A stretch of 5,830 nt of DNA. Origin: an uncultured Clostridia bacterium. Lineage in GTDB: Bacteria > Bacillota > Clostridia > UMGS1883. This document shows positions 1 through 5,404 of the stretch, piece after piece. A model generated the notes under the pieces. That model was given only the letters and a program-made list of their open reading frames with translations. It was not told where the DNA came from and ran no database searches. The translations under genes were made by a program, and so were the position numbers. Within the stretch, counting starts at the first letter, position 1. The number at the start of each line of letters is the position of its first letter. The stretch lies in assembly GCA_947629615.1 (NCBI GenBank), contig CANRER010000098.1, forward strand, positions 1-5,830, read 5' to 3'.

Positions 1-196
1 TCCCGACGGCGTACATAGGTACGCCGAGGGTGATTTTCGTTCATAGTTCAAGGGCTTAAAACAACGAAAATCCGCTCATACGAGCGGATTTTCTACACTA
101 ACTAATTGTTTTTCGGTAAACTTATAATGTCCAAAGCGGCCTTATATCAATACATTCAGCCCTTGAACGGTCTGCGCGTATTTTTTTACGGCCCCT
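1..196. repeat. Copy 1 of a structured repeated element (left end outside window)
   Basis: This stretch matches 5205-5401. Positions 1-55 are identical to 5205-5259, and the last 40-odd bases (from about 153) are identical to those ending at 5401. The part between them has diverged, apart from a conserved hairpin at 66-93. Inverted repeats seen here: CGGCGTAC/GTACGCCG near the left edge, GATTTTCGTT (32-41) with AACGAAAATC (63-72), a 12-bp stem 66-77/82-93, and GTTCAAGGGCT (46-56) with AGCCCTTGAAC (158-168). The right end coincides with the glgP stop codon (195-197). Copy 2 continues about 75 bases further left, so this copy is probably cut by the window edge. It could be a MITE-like repeat, a 3'-UTR element or a structured RNA gene. 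The repeat is seen directly; its function is not known. Confidence 0.9.
66..93 (-). terminator. Hairpin terminator downstream of glgP
   Basis: A perfect 12-bp stem (66-77 with 82-93) has a 4-base loop. Read on the minus strand it is followed by CGTTGTTTTAA, a loose T-rich tail, and it lies about 100 bases past the glgP stop. Its A/T outer arms (GAAAAT/ATTTTC) also give a T-rich run on the plus strand, so it may work in both directions. The same hairpin with a different loop recurs at 5270-5298. It is the likely 3' end of glgP mRNA unless it acts only as part of the larger repeated structure. Confidence 0.6.
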
Positions 197-2657
197 ATTT
201 CTCGACCGTGGGGAGGTGCCAAATCTTATCGTTATATTCCTCGATGGTTCTATCGCTGGAGAAGAAGCCGCTATAGGCCGTATTAAGGATCGCCTTGCGC
301 GTCCACAGCGCCTTATCGCGGTACTGGAGGTCGGCCTTACGGTGAATTTCGCAATAGGCCTCGAAGTCGCGAACCACCATATAGTTATCGGCGGAGCCAT
401 GCTCGCCGAATATCAGCGACTGATAGAGGTCGTAATAGAGATGGTGGTCGGTGGGGTTGATGGAGCCGTCGATGAGCATATCGAGTATCTTGCGTATTTC
501 GGGGGACGAGGCGTAAATATCCTGACTGGAGCGGCTCTCGAAGCGCAGGGCCTTATTCACCTCGGGGGTGGTCATGCCGAAGATGAAGATATTGTCGTCG
601 CCCACGCAGCGCAGCATTTCGACGTTCGCGCCGTCGAGCGTGCCTATGGTGAGCGCGCCGTTGGCCATGAACTTCATGTTGCCGGTGCCGCTGGCCTCCT
701 TGCCGGCGGTGGAGATCTGCTCGGAGATCTCGGCGGCGGGAATTATAGACTGAGCCAGAGTTACGCCGTAGTTTTCGATGAACACTACCTTTATCTTTCC
801 GCCGACGTCGGGGTCGTTGTTGACAAGCTTGGCGACGTCGTTTATCAGGCGGATGATGAGCTTGGCGCGCTTATATCCGGGCGAGGCCTTCGCGCCGAAG
901 ATGAAGGTGTGGGGAAGCATATCGAAGCTCGGGTCCGTCTTGATGCGGTTATAAAGATAGAGTACGTGCAGAATGTTCAGAAGCTGGCGCTTGTACTCGT
1001 GCAGACGCTTCACCTGAACGTCGAAGATGGACTCGGGGTCTACCTCTATGCCGTTATGCTCCTTGATGTAGGCGGCGAGAGCCTTTTTCTTTTCCAGCTT
1101 AACGGCGCGGAACTCCTCTTGGAAATCGGGGTCGTCGGCAAACTTGGCCAGTTCCTCGAGCTTTGAGAAATCCTTCGTCCAGCCGTCGCCTATCTTGCTT
1201 GTGATAAGGCGGCTGAGCTCGGGGTTCGCCAGCATGAGCCAGCGACGGAAGGTTATCCCGTTTGTGATGGCAACGAATTTTTCGGGGAACAGATTATAGT
1301 AGTCGCGGAACACATCGTTTTTGAGAATTTCCGTGTGCAGCTCGCTTACGCCGTTGACTTTGTAGCACGAAGCGAGGCACATATTCGCCATCGAAACGTA
1401 GCCGTGGGCCACAATGGCCATGTAGTTTATCTTGCCCCAGTCCTCGCCGTAAACGCTTAACAGATGGTTCTGAAGGCGGCGGTTCATTTCCTCCACTATC
1501 ATCCAAATTCTGGGCAGCAGACGCTGGAACATCTCGACGGGCCACTTTTCGAGAGCCTCGGCCATAACGGTGTGGTTCGTGTAGGCGAACACCTTGGTGG
1601 TTATAGCCCAAGCCTCGTCCCAGCCGAGTCCCTCGTCGTCCATGAGAATGCGCATAAGCTCGGGAATGGCGATGGCGGGGTGAGTGTCGTTGATGTGTAT
1701 GGTGATGAAGTCGGCAAGGTTATGCAGACCCTCGCCGGCGTGGTGACGCTTGAAGCGGGAAATTATCCATTGGAGGGTGCAGGAAACGAAGAAATACTGC
1801 TGCCTGAGGCGCAGGGCCTTGCCCTCCTGATGGTTGTCCTCGGGGTAAAGAACCTTGGAAAGCGCCTCGGCCAGAGCCTTCTCCTCCACGGCCTTAACGT
1901 AGTCGCCGCCGCCGAAGTAAGCGAGGTTGAGGTCGTTCTTCGCGCGGGAGGACCACAGGCGCAGCGTGTTGACGAGGTTCGCGTCGTAGCCGGCAATCGG
2001 CACGTCGTAGGGAACGCCGAGAACGTCGGTGGTACCCTCGTAGCTGACCTTGAGGCGGCCGTCGACGAAATCGGTCTTTACATGGCCGCCGAAGTGAACG
2101 ACCTGCTGCTCCTCGGGGCGGGGTATCTCCCAAACGGTGCCGTCCTCGAGCCAGTTATCGGGGGTTTCGACCTGCTGGCCGTCGATAATCTTTTGGCGGA
2201 ACAGGCCGTATTCGTAGCGTATGGAGCAGCCGAAGGCGGGCATATTGAGCGCCGCCAGCGAATCCATAAAGCAGGCGGCAAGGCGGCCCAGACCGCCGTT
2301 GCCGAGGCCGGCGTCGCTCTCCTGCGAGGCGATTTCGGCGAGGGAGCAGCCCATGCTTTGCAGCACGGCCTCGTAATCCTCGGTAAGGCCGACGTTGAGC
2401 AGGTTGTTGCCGAGCGAGCGGCCCATCAGAAATTCAAACGAAAGATAGAACAGCTCCTTGCGGTGAGCGGTTCTTTGAGCGCGGCGGTATTCCGTCCAGC
2501 GCTTCATTATGGTATCGCGCACGGTGAGAGCCGTCGCCTTGTATATGTGCGACTTGGTTGCGTCCTCGATAGTGCGGCCGTAGTGGCGGCTGAGCTTGCC
2601 GAGAATTTCTTCCTTAAGCTCCTGCTGCGCGGGAGTGAGAGCTTTAGCTTTGGACAA
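195..2657 (-). CDS. glgP: Glycogen/starch alpha-glucan phosphorylase
   Basis: This is a complete 820-residue cytosolic GT35 phosphorylase, about the usual family length. It releases glucose-1-phosphate from alpha-1,4-glucan ends with inorganic phosphate and pyridoxal phosphate (PLP). Family motifs are in order: GLGNGGLGRLAACFMDS at 117-133, HINDTHPAIAIPEL at 321-334, TNGITFRRWL at 465-474, the phosphate-site run VKRLHEYKRQLLN at 549-561 (Lys550, Arg551, Lys556), and the PLP signature EASGTGNMKFMANGALTIGT at 654-673, with Lys662 as the Schiff-base lysine. These residues sit 18 positions before their rabbit muscle counterparts (568, 569, 574, 680). The start is TTG at 2657: AGGAAG at 2664-2669 lies 6 bases upstream and the next in-frame Met is residue 51. 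The N-terminus is short, without the animal-type phosphorylation segment. No other glg gene is visible, and it has its own promoter. The product call is very secure. Confidence 0.98.
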   Translation of the reverse strand: MSKAKALTPAQQELKEEILGKLSRHYGRTIEDATKSHIYKATALTVRDTIMKRWTEYRRAQRTAHRKELFYLSFEFLMGRSLGNNLLNVGLTEDYEAVLQSMGCSLAEIASQESDAGLGNGGLGRLAACFMDSLAALNMPAFGCSIRYEYGLFRQKIIDGQQVETPDNWLEDGTVWEIPRPEEQQVVHFGGHVKTDFVDGRLKVSYEGTTDVLGVPYDVPIAGYDANLVNTLRLWSSRAKNDLNLAYFGGGDYVKAVEEKALAEALSKVLYPEDNHQEGKALRLRQQYFFVSCTLQWIISRFKRHHAGEGLHNLADFITIHINDTHPAIAIPELMRILMDDEGLGWDEAWAITTKVFAYTNHTVMAEALEKWPVEMFQRLLPRIWMIVEEMNRRLQNHLLSVYGEDWGKINYMAIVAHGYVSMANMCLASCYKVNGVSELHTEILKNDVFRDYYNLFPEKFVAITNGITFRRWLMLANPELSRLITSKIGDGWTKDFSKLEELAKFADDPDFQEEFRAVKLEKKKALAAYIKEHNGIEVDPESIFDVQVKRLHEYKRQLLNILHVLYLYNRIKTDPSFDMLPHTFIFGAKASPGYKRAKLIIRLINDVAKLVNNDPDVGGKIKVVFIENYGVTLAQSIIPAAEISEQISTAGKEASGTGNMKFMANGALTIGTLDGANVEMLRCVGDDNIFIFGMTTPEVNKALRFESRSSQDIYASSPEIRKILDMLIDGSINPTDHHLYYDLYQSLIFGEHGSADNYMVVRDFEAYCEIHRKADLQYRDKALWTRKAILNTAYSGFFSSDRTIEEYNDKIWHLPTVEK

Positions 2658-2706
2658 ATTAATCTTCCTTTCATAGATGGAATGGATAAGATTTATAACC
2701 TAAAAC

Positions 2707-2735
2707 ATTATACTATAAAACAAAATTACCGTCAA
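2707..2735 (-). promoter_or_regulatory. Sigma-A promoter of glgP
   Basis: On the minus strand, TTGACG (2735-2730) and a perfect TATAAT (2712-2707) are separated by exactly 17 bases. Transcription should start near 2700, giving a leader of about 42 bases to the TTG start codon at 2657. I see no operator-like palindrome over it. It is back-to-back with the ribU promoter, about 75 bases apart. Confidence 0.85.
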
Positions 2736-2811
2736 GAAATTTTATGCAGAATTTACCGAAAAATACGTTAAAATAATTGTAGGATTTTGCCAAAAAAATT
2801 TTTCAAAAAGG

Positions 2812-2840
2812 TTGCAAAAGCCGCGGGGATGTGCTATAAT
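2812..2840 (+). promoter_or_regulatory. Extended -10 promoter of the riboswitch-ribU unit
   Basis: TTGCAA (2812-2817) and a perfect TATAAT (2835-2840) are separated by 17 bases, with a TGC extension directly before the -10 box. Transcription should start near 2847, a few bases upstream of the first riboswitch stem, which fits a leader made almost entirely of the aptamer and its terminator. Confidence 0.88.
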
Positions 2841-2854
2841 AATATTATAATTGA

Positions 2855-2990
2855 ATATCTTCGGGGCGGGGTGCAATTCCCCACCGGCGGTAAAGTCCGC
2901 GAACCCGGGGCTCCCGGGCCGATTTGGTGAAATTCCAAAACCGACGGTAACGGCCTTTGGGCCGAAGTCCGGATGAGAGAAGTGAGGTGT
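2855..2990 (+). ncRNA. FMN riboswitch (RFN element)
   Basis: The conserved RFN blocks appear in order: ATCTTCGGGGCGGGGTGCAA at 2856-2875, TTCCCCACCGGCGGTAAAGT starting at 2877, then GTCCGCGAACCC, GATTTGGTGAAATTCCAAAA at 2921-2940, CCGACGGTAACGG at 2941-2953 and the closing AGTCCGGATGAGAGAAG at 2966-2982. A variable GC-rich hairpin (CCCGGGGCTCCCGGG) lies at about 2904-2918, where the family tolerates length variation. The aptamer binds flavin mononucleotide in the nascent transcript and represses riboflavin genes. Here it precedes an intrinsic terminator and then ribU, so it should shut off riboflavin uptake when FMN is plentiful. Confidence 0.97.
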
Positions 2991-3012
2991 TTCGCGTGTG
3001 TAATTCCTGTTA

Positions 3013-3040
3013 GGCTCCGATTTTTCGGGGCCGTTTTATT
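3013..3040 (+). terminator. Riboswitch-controlled attenuator terminator
   Basis: GGCTCCGA (3013-3020) and TCGGGGCC (3025-3032) form an 8-bp stem with one G-T pair and a TTTT loop, followed by GTTTTATTTTATTATATTTT. It lies between the FMN aptamer and the ribU ribosome binding site, so it is the expected expression platform. The left arm can instead pair with TCGGGGC in the aptamer's first strand (2861-2867), a plausible antiterminator. Confidence 0.88.
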
Positions 3041-3053
3041 TTATTATATTTTT

Positions 3054-3063
3054 AGGAAGGGAA
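3054..3063 (+). promoter_or_regulatory. ribU ribosome binding site
   Basis: AGGAAGGGAAG is purine-rich and lies about 10 bases before the ATG at 3073. It stands outside the terminator stem, so control is probably by transcription termination rather than by hiding the ribosome site. Confidence 0.7.
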
Positions 3064-3072
3064 GCAGATTTT

Positions 3073-3720
3073 ATGAGTGACAAAACAAAAAAAATTACCA
3101 CCCTCGCCATGCTCTGCGCAATGGCCTTTGCCGCGGTGGCGCTTGTGCGCATACCAGTGGTGGCGTTTTTGAAGTATGAGCCGAAGGACGTTATCATCGC
3201 CATCGGCGGTATGCTGTTCGGGCCGCTGGCCTCGGTGGCCGTGTCGGCGACGGTGTCGCTGGTCGAGATGGTGACTATCAGCGATACGGGCTTTTACGGC
3301 CTTATCATGAACATAATTTCAAGCGTGTCGTTCGCTGCGGTGGCCTCGCTCATATACAGCCGCAGACGCACCGTGGGCGGGGCTGTGGCGGGCCTTTTGG
3401 CCGGCGTAGCGGTGATGACGCCCGTCATGCTGCTGTGGAATTATATAGTCACCCCGCTTTACATGGGCTACCCCCGCGAGGCCGTTGCCGCCATGCTTAT
3501 CCCGGTGTTTTTGCCGTTCAACCTGCTTAAGGGCGGGCTGAACGCCGCCATCGTCATGCTGTTGTATAAGCCGCTTGCCACCGCGCTGCGCAAGGCTCAT
3601 CTTGTGCCGGAGCGGGAGGGCTCGTCCGGCGGGGGCTTCAAGCTCGGCATAACCGTGGTTTCGGCCATTGTGCTTGTGGGGCTGATAGTCTGCCTTGTGC
3701 TGCTTCGGGCGAAGCAGTAG
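3073..3720 (+). CDS. ribU: ECF riboflavin transporter substrate-binding subunit RibU
   Basis: This 215-residue, very hydrophobic membrane protein is the S-component that captures riboflavin for an energy-coupling-factor transporter. It works with a shared EcfA/A'/T module that is not encoded in this window. The N-terminal helix carries an AxxxA motif (Ala12, Ala16) of the kind S-components use to contact EcfT. RibU-like segments are KYEPKDV at 34-40, GFYGLIMNIISS at 73-84, NYIVTPLYMG at 123-132 and FLPFNLLKGGLNA at 146-158. After the usual six-helix core there is a Gly/Ser linker (about 183-188) and a further hydrophobic segment at about 190-211, so a seventh helix is likely. The FMN riboswitch directly upstream independently supports a flavin substrate. 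It is a single-gene unit: a small hairpin (3700-3717) overlaps its end, but without a T run. The call is secure. Confidence 0.96.
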   Translation: MSDKTKKITTLAMLCAMAFAAVALVRIPVVAFLKYEPKDVIIAIGGMLFGPLASVAVSATVSLVEMVTISDTGFYGLIMNIISSVSFAAVASLIYSRRRTVGGAVAGLLAGVAVMTPVMLLWNYIVTPLYMGYPREAVAAMLIPVFLPFNLLKGGLNAAIVMLLYKPLATALRKAHLVPEREGSSGGGFKLGITVVSAIVLVGLIVCLVLLRAKQ

Positions 3721-3740
3721 GCGTTGGAGGGGGCTGTTTG

Positions 3741-3842
3741 GCGCGTATACGCGCGGCGAGCTATGGTATGTCGCCCGTACTTTGTGCGCTGACACGCGGG
3801 AGCGCACTGCGCTCCCCTACGGGCGGACGCGCCTGCGGCGCG
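3741..3842. repeat. Cluster of GC-rich palindromes
   Basis: Four inverted repeats lie within about 100 bases. GCGCGTATACGCGC at 3741-3754 is a perfect palindrome. CGCCCGTA (3772-3779) pairs with TACGGGCG (3818-3825) and encloses a strong stem GGGAGCGCA/TGCGCTCCC (3798-3816). CGCGCC/GGCGCG follows at 3828-3842. No T run follows any of them, so they are not classic terminators. I recall similar palindromic intergenic repeats from gut Clostridia; that is memory, not a search. No credible gene is seen here. Confidence 0.7.
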
Positions 3843-3895
3843 GGCTCTGTGTTCCCATTTGCAATCGTCTTTGCATAATGAAAATTACGCACCGC

Positions 3896-3957
3896 AGCCC
3901 TTGGCTTCCCCCCTTGGGGGGAAACTGTCGGCGAAGCCGACTGATGAGGGGTTCACA
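3896..3957. repeat. REP/MITE-like intergenic repeat of gut Clostridia type
   Basis: Two adjacent hairpins are present: TTCCCCCC/GGGGGGAA (3906-3923) and GTCGGC-GAA-GCCGAC (3927-3941). Weaker outer arms, CCCTT (3898-3902) and GAGGG (3946-3950), enclose both. The layout of a CCCC/GGGG stem, a CTGTCGGC...GCCGACTGA stem and a closing GAGGGG resembles an abundant intergenic repeat I remember from Oscillospiraceae genomes. The structure is seen; the family assignment is recollection. Confidence 0.7.
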
Positions 3958-3969
3958 CAAACCTTAACA

Positions 3970-4000
3970 AAAAAAGCTTCCCCGTGGGGGAAGCTTTTTT
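3970..4000 (-). terminator. Bidirectional intrinsic terminator of the lipoprotein gene
   Basis: A perfect 14-bp stem (3970-3983 with 3987-4000), AAAAAAGCTTCCCC on one arm, has a 3-base loop. Both strands end in a T run, seven T on the minus strand. The TAA stop of the minus-strand gene (4001-3999) overlaps the base of the stem, so the mRNA has essentially no 3' UTR. It can also stop plus-strand transcription coming from ribU. Confidence 0.92.
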
Positions 4001-4547
4001 ACTGCGCGTCGGGCTGGGGTTCGGTTCCCTCGGCGGCGTCCGAAGCGCCGAGCTGTTCCTCAAGCTCCTCTTGAGTAATCGGGTCGTCCTCAACCCGCAC
4101 GCGGGAAACCTCGGTGGCCGTTTTGCCGCCGTCGTCGCCGTCGCGCACGGTCATCAGCACGGCGTCGCCCGGCTTGATGAAATCCACGCAGTTGAGAGCG
4201 TTGCCCTCGAGGGCGTAAACGGTTATCTTATTATAGGTGTTCACGGTTATGTCCTTAAGGCTTATCGCCAGCACCCAGCCCGCCACGCGGCCGTCGTCCA
4301 AATAATCGCCCTTCATGAATATCTCGCGGTACTCGCCCAGCTCGTCCTCATCGGGCAGCTCGTCGCCGACGGTCGCCTCGGTGACGGAGCCGTGTTCCTC
4401 GACGCTGCCGTCGGGGATAAGCTCGGAATTGTCCTTATTTTCGTATGCCAGCTCGTTTTTTGGCATATCGGCCTTATCGCCGCCGTCCCCGCAGCCGAAC
4501 AGGGCGGCGGCGGCAAGCAACGCGATAAACAGCGAAAGTTTTTTCAA
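3999..4547 (-). CDS. Predicted lipoprotein of unknown function
   Basis: This 182-residue protein starts with a lipoprotein signal: MKK, a hydrophobic run to residue 17, and the lipobox LFGC with the lipidated Cys at 19 (Phe before Gly is slightly unusual). After export it should be tethered to the outer face of the cytoplasmic membrane. A long, very acidic and probably disordered linker (about 20-75) follows, then a compact region (about 83-152) with alternating beta-like stretches such as VAGWVLAISL, ITVNTYNKITVYAL and FIKPGDAVLMTV. This suggests a small OB-like or DUF5666-like beta barrel. The tail (153-182) is Glu/Asp/Pro-rich. The start is TTG at 4547 because AAAGGAGG lies 8 bases upstream; the longer frame to 4598 would put that ribosome site inside the gene. 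I do not recognise the family. Confidence 0.85.
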   Translation of the reverse strand: MKKLSLFIALLAAAALFGCGDGGDKADMPKNELAYENKDNSELIPDGSVEEHGSVTEATVGDELPDEDELGEYREIFMKGDYLDDGRVAGWVLAISLKDITVNTYNKITVYALEGNALNCVDFIKPGDAVLMTVRDGDDGGKTATEVSRVRVEDDPITQEELEEQLGASDAAEGTEPQPDAQ

Positions 4548-4569
4548 TGCAAGCGCCTCCTTTTTTAAT

Positions 4570-4598
4570 ACTATACCACAATGAATAATTTTTTTCAA
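4570..4598 (-). promoter_or_regulatory. Promoter of the lipoprotein gene
   Basis: On the minus strand TTGAAA (4598-4593) and TATAGT (4575-4570) are separated by 17 bases. The start point should be near 4563, only about 15 bases before the codon at 4547, with the GGAGG between. The short leader leaves no room for a riboswitch. Confidence 0.75.
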
Positions 4599-4621
4599 CC
4601 GAAAAATACTATTCTTATAAA
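4593..4621 (+). promoter_or_regulatory. Possible weak promoter for the glycine-zipper gene, sharing the -35 box
   Basis: The -35 box of the divergent gene reads TTTCAA on the plus strand, and 17 bases later comes TATAAA (4616-4621). The -35 match to consensus is poor (3 of 6), so either the promoter is weak or activated, or another sigma factor is used. I saw no sigma-B-type GTTT/GGGTA pair. Confidence 0.4.
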
Positions 4622-4655
4622 AATGGCCGCAGGCCTGAAGAAAGGAAGTACAAGC

Positions 4656-5072
4656 ATGGAAATGAAAGTATCGGCCCTGTTCGACACCGACGCCGACCTT
4701 GACGCCGCCCGCGACGCGGCCTGCCGCGGAGGCGCGGAGGCCGAGAGCATAAGCGTATGCCGGGCGAAGGAGCAGCCGGGCTTCAGCGGTAAAAACACCC
4801 TTATGTGGGCGGCGGCGGGGGCCGCTGCCGGAACGGTGATAGGCCTTGGCTCGCTCGCGCTCGAAAGCTTTGGCGCGGTTTCGACGGCGGGGCCGGTGGC
4901 CGGGCTTATCAGCGGGGCCGTTATCGGCGCGGTGGTCGGCGGCTTTGTTGACAGCGGCCGCTCAGAGCAGCCGGAAAAGTGGCTTTTCACCGTCAATACC
5001 GACGAAAACGGCGCGGGCTCGATAGTCCGCCAGCTCCGCCGCTGCGGCGGGGAGAACGTGTCGGTGGACTGA
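4656..5072 (+). CDS. Small glycine-zipper membrane protein, possibly stress-related
   Basis: This 138-residue protein has three parts. An N-terminal cytosolic piece (1-45) reads like a small alpha/beta fold (MKVSALFDTDADLDAARDAA). A central Gly/Ala-rich pair of membrane helices follows (about 48-70 and 78-98). A C-terminal piece (about 107-138) has WLFTVNTDENGAGSIVRQL and may fold back on the first. Both helices carry glycine zippers: Gly55, 59, 63 and Gly83, 87, 91, 95, each four residues apart, typical of tightly packed helix hairpins. The plan resembles general-stress proteins of the YflT/17M type, a weak resemblance by eye. The start is ATG 4656, with AGGAAG (4643-4648) 7 bases upstream; the in-frame ATG at 4623 has no ribosome site. 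It is divergent from the lipoprotein gene. No clear plus-strand terminator lies before the repeated element. Confidence 0.82.
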   Translation: MEMKVSALFDTDADLDAARDAACRGGAEAESISVCRAKEQPGFSGKNTLMWAAAGAAAGTVIGLGSLALESFGAVSTAGPVAGLISGAVIGAVVGGFVDSGRSEQPEKWLFTVNTDENGAGSIVRQLRRCGGENVSVD

Positions 5073-5128
5073 ACCTCCGATAAACAAAAAGCGCTGCAAA
5101 AAAACTCGCTCCGTAAACTGGCGCACAC

Positions 5129-5401
5129 GGGGGCCGGCCGAAAAAATCGCGTAGAATGGACGAAAATCAGCTCGCGCAGGAGGCTTTAGCCGACGAGCAA
5201 GCACTCCCGACGGCGTACATAGGTACGCCGAGGGTGATTTTCGTTCATAGTTCAAGGGCATAAAATAACGAAAATCCGCTCGTAACGAGCGGATTTTCTA
5301 CATTAATATATTGTCTTTCAGTAGACACAAGATGCTCAAGAAAACATTGAATCAATTCATTCAGCCCTTGAACGGTCTGCGCGTATTTTTTTACGGCCCC
5401 T
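5129..5401. repeat. Copy 2 of the structured element, with terminal inverted repeats
   Basis: The ends are imperfect inverted repeats: 5129-5154 (GGGGGCCGGCCG, then A-rich, CGCGTAG) and 5377-5401 (CTGCGCG, then T-rich, ACGGCCCCT). Nested inside are ATGGACGAAAATCA (5156-5169) with TGATTTTCGTTCAT (5235-5248), 14 pairs with one G-T, enclosing GCTCG/CGAGC (5170-5174, 5194-5198), GGCT/AGCC (5182-5185, 5188-5191) and CGGCGTAC/GTACGCCG (5211-5230). Next, GTTCAAGGGC (5250-5259) pairs with GCCCTTGAAC (5364-5373) around the hairpin 5270-5298 and a small hairpin 5313-5326. The right end lies 3 bases from the symporter stop codon. No flanking target-site duplication is evident. A MITE-like element or a structured RNA both fit. 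Neither strand codes for a credible protein. Confidence 0.85.
5270..5298 (-). terminator. Hairpin terminator downstream of the symporter gene
   Basis: A 13-bp stem (5270-5282 with 5286-5298) closes a TAA loop; on the minus strand it is followed by GTTATTTTATG. It corresponds to 66-93 in the other copy, with the loop changed and the stem kept. The A/T outer arms also allow plus-strand termination, which would serve the gene ending at 5072. Confidence 0.6.
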
Positions 5402-5404
5402 TTG

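Noticed and set aside
216..1166. 316-codon open frame on the plus strand
   Set aside because: It is exactly antisense to glgP, has Val/Gly/Ala-rich shadow composition and no ribosome site, while the minus-strand protein has every family motif.
1464..2771. 435-codon open frame on the plus strand
   Set aside because: Antisense to glgP; it runs through the glgP promoter and shows no recognisable domain. It arises from codon bias in GC-rich DNA.
3700..3717. Hairpin CTGCTTC/GAAGCAG at the ribU stop as a terminator
   Set aside because: Only 7-8 bp and no T run follows; it is within the coding end.
3695..3967. Open frame of 90 codons after ribU
   Set aside because: It lies wholly over palindromic repeats, is Arg/Cys-rich and has no ribosome site.
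5090..5128. Possible minus-strand terminator before the left end of copy 2
   Set aside because: There are T runs on the minus strand, but the stems beside them (AGCG/CGCT and an interrupted GC stem) are short and imperfect.
5129..5401. Target-site duplication or transposase for the repeated element
   Set aside because: I compared the flanks of copy 2 and found no matching direct repeat, and no transposase is encoded in the window; mobility remains unproven.
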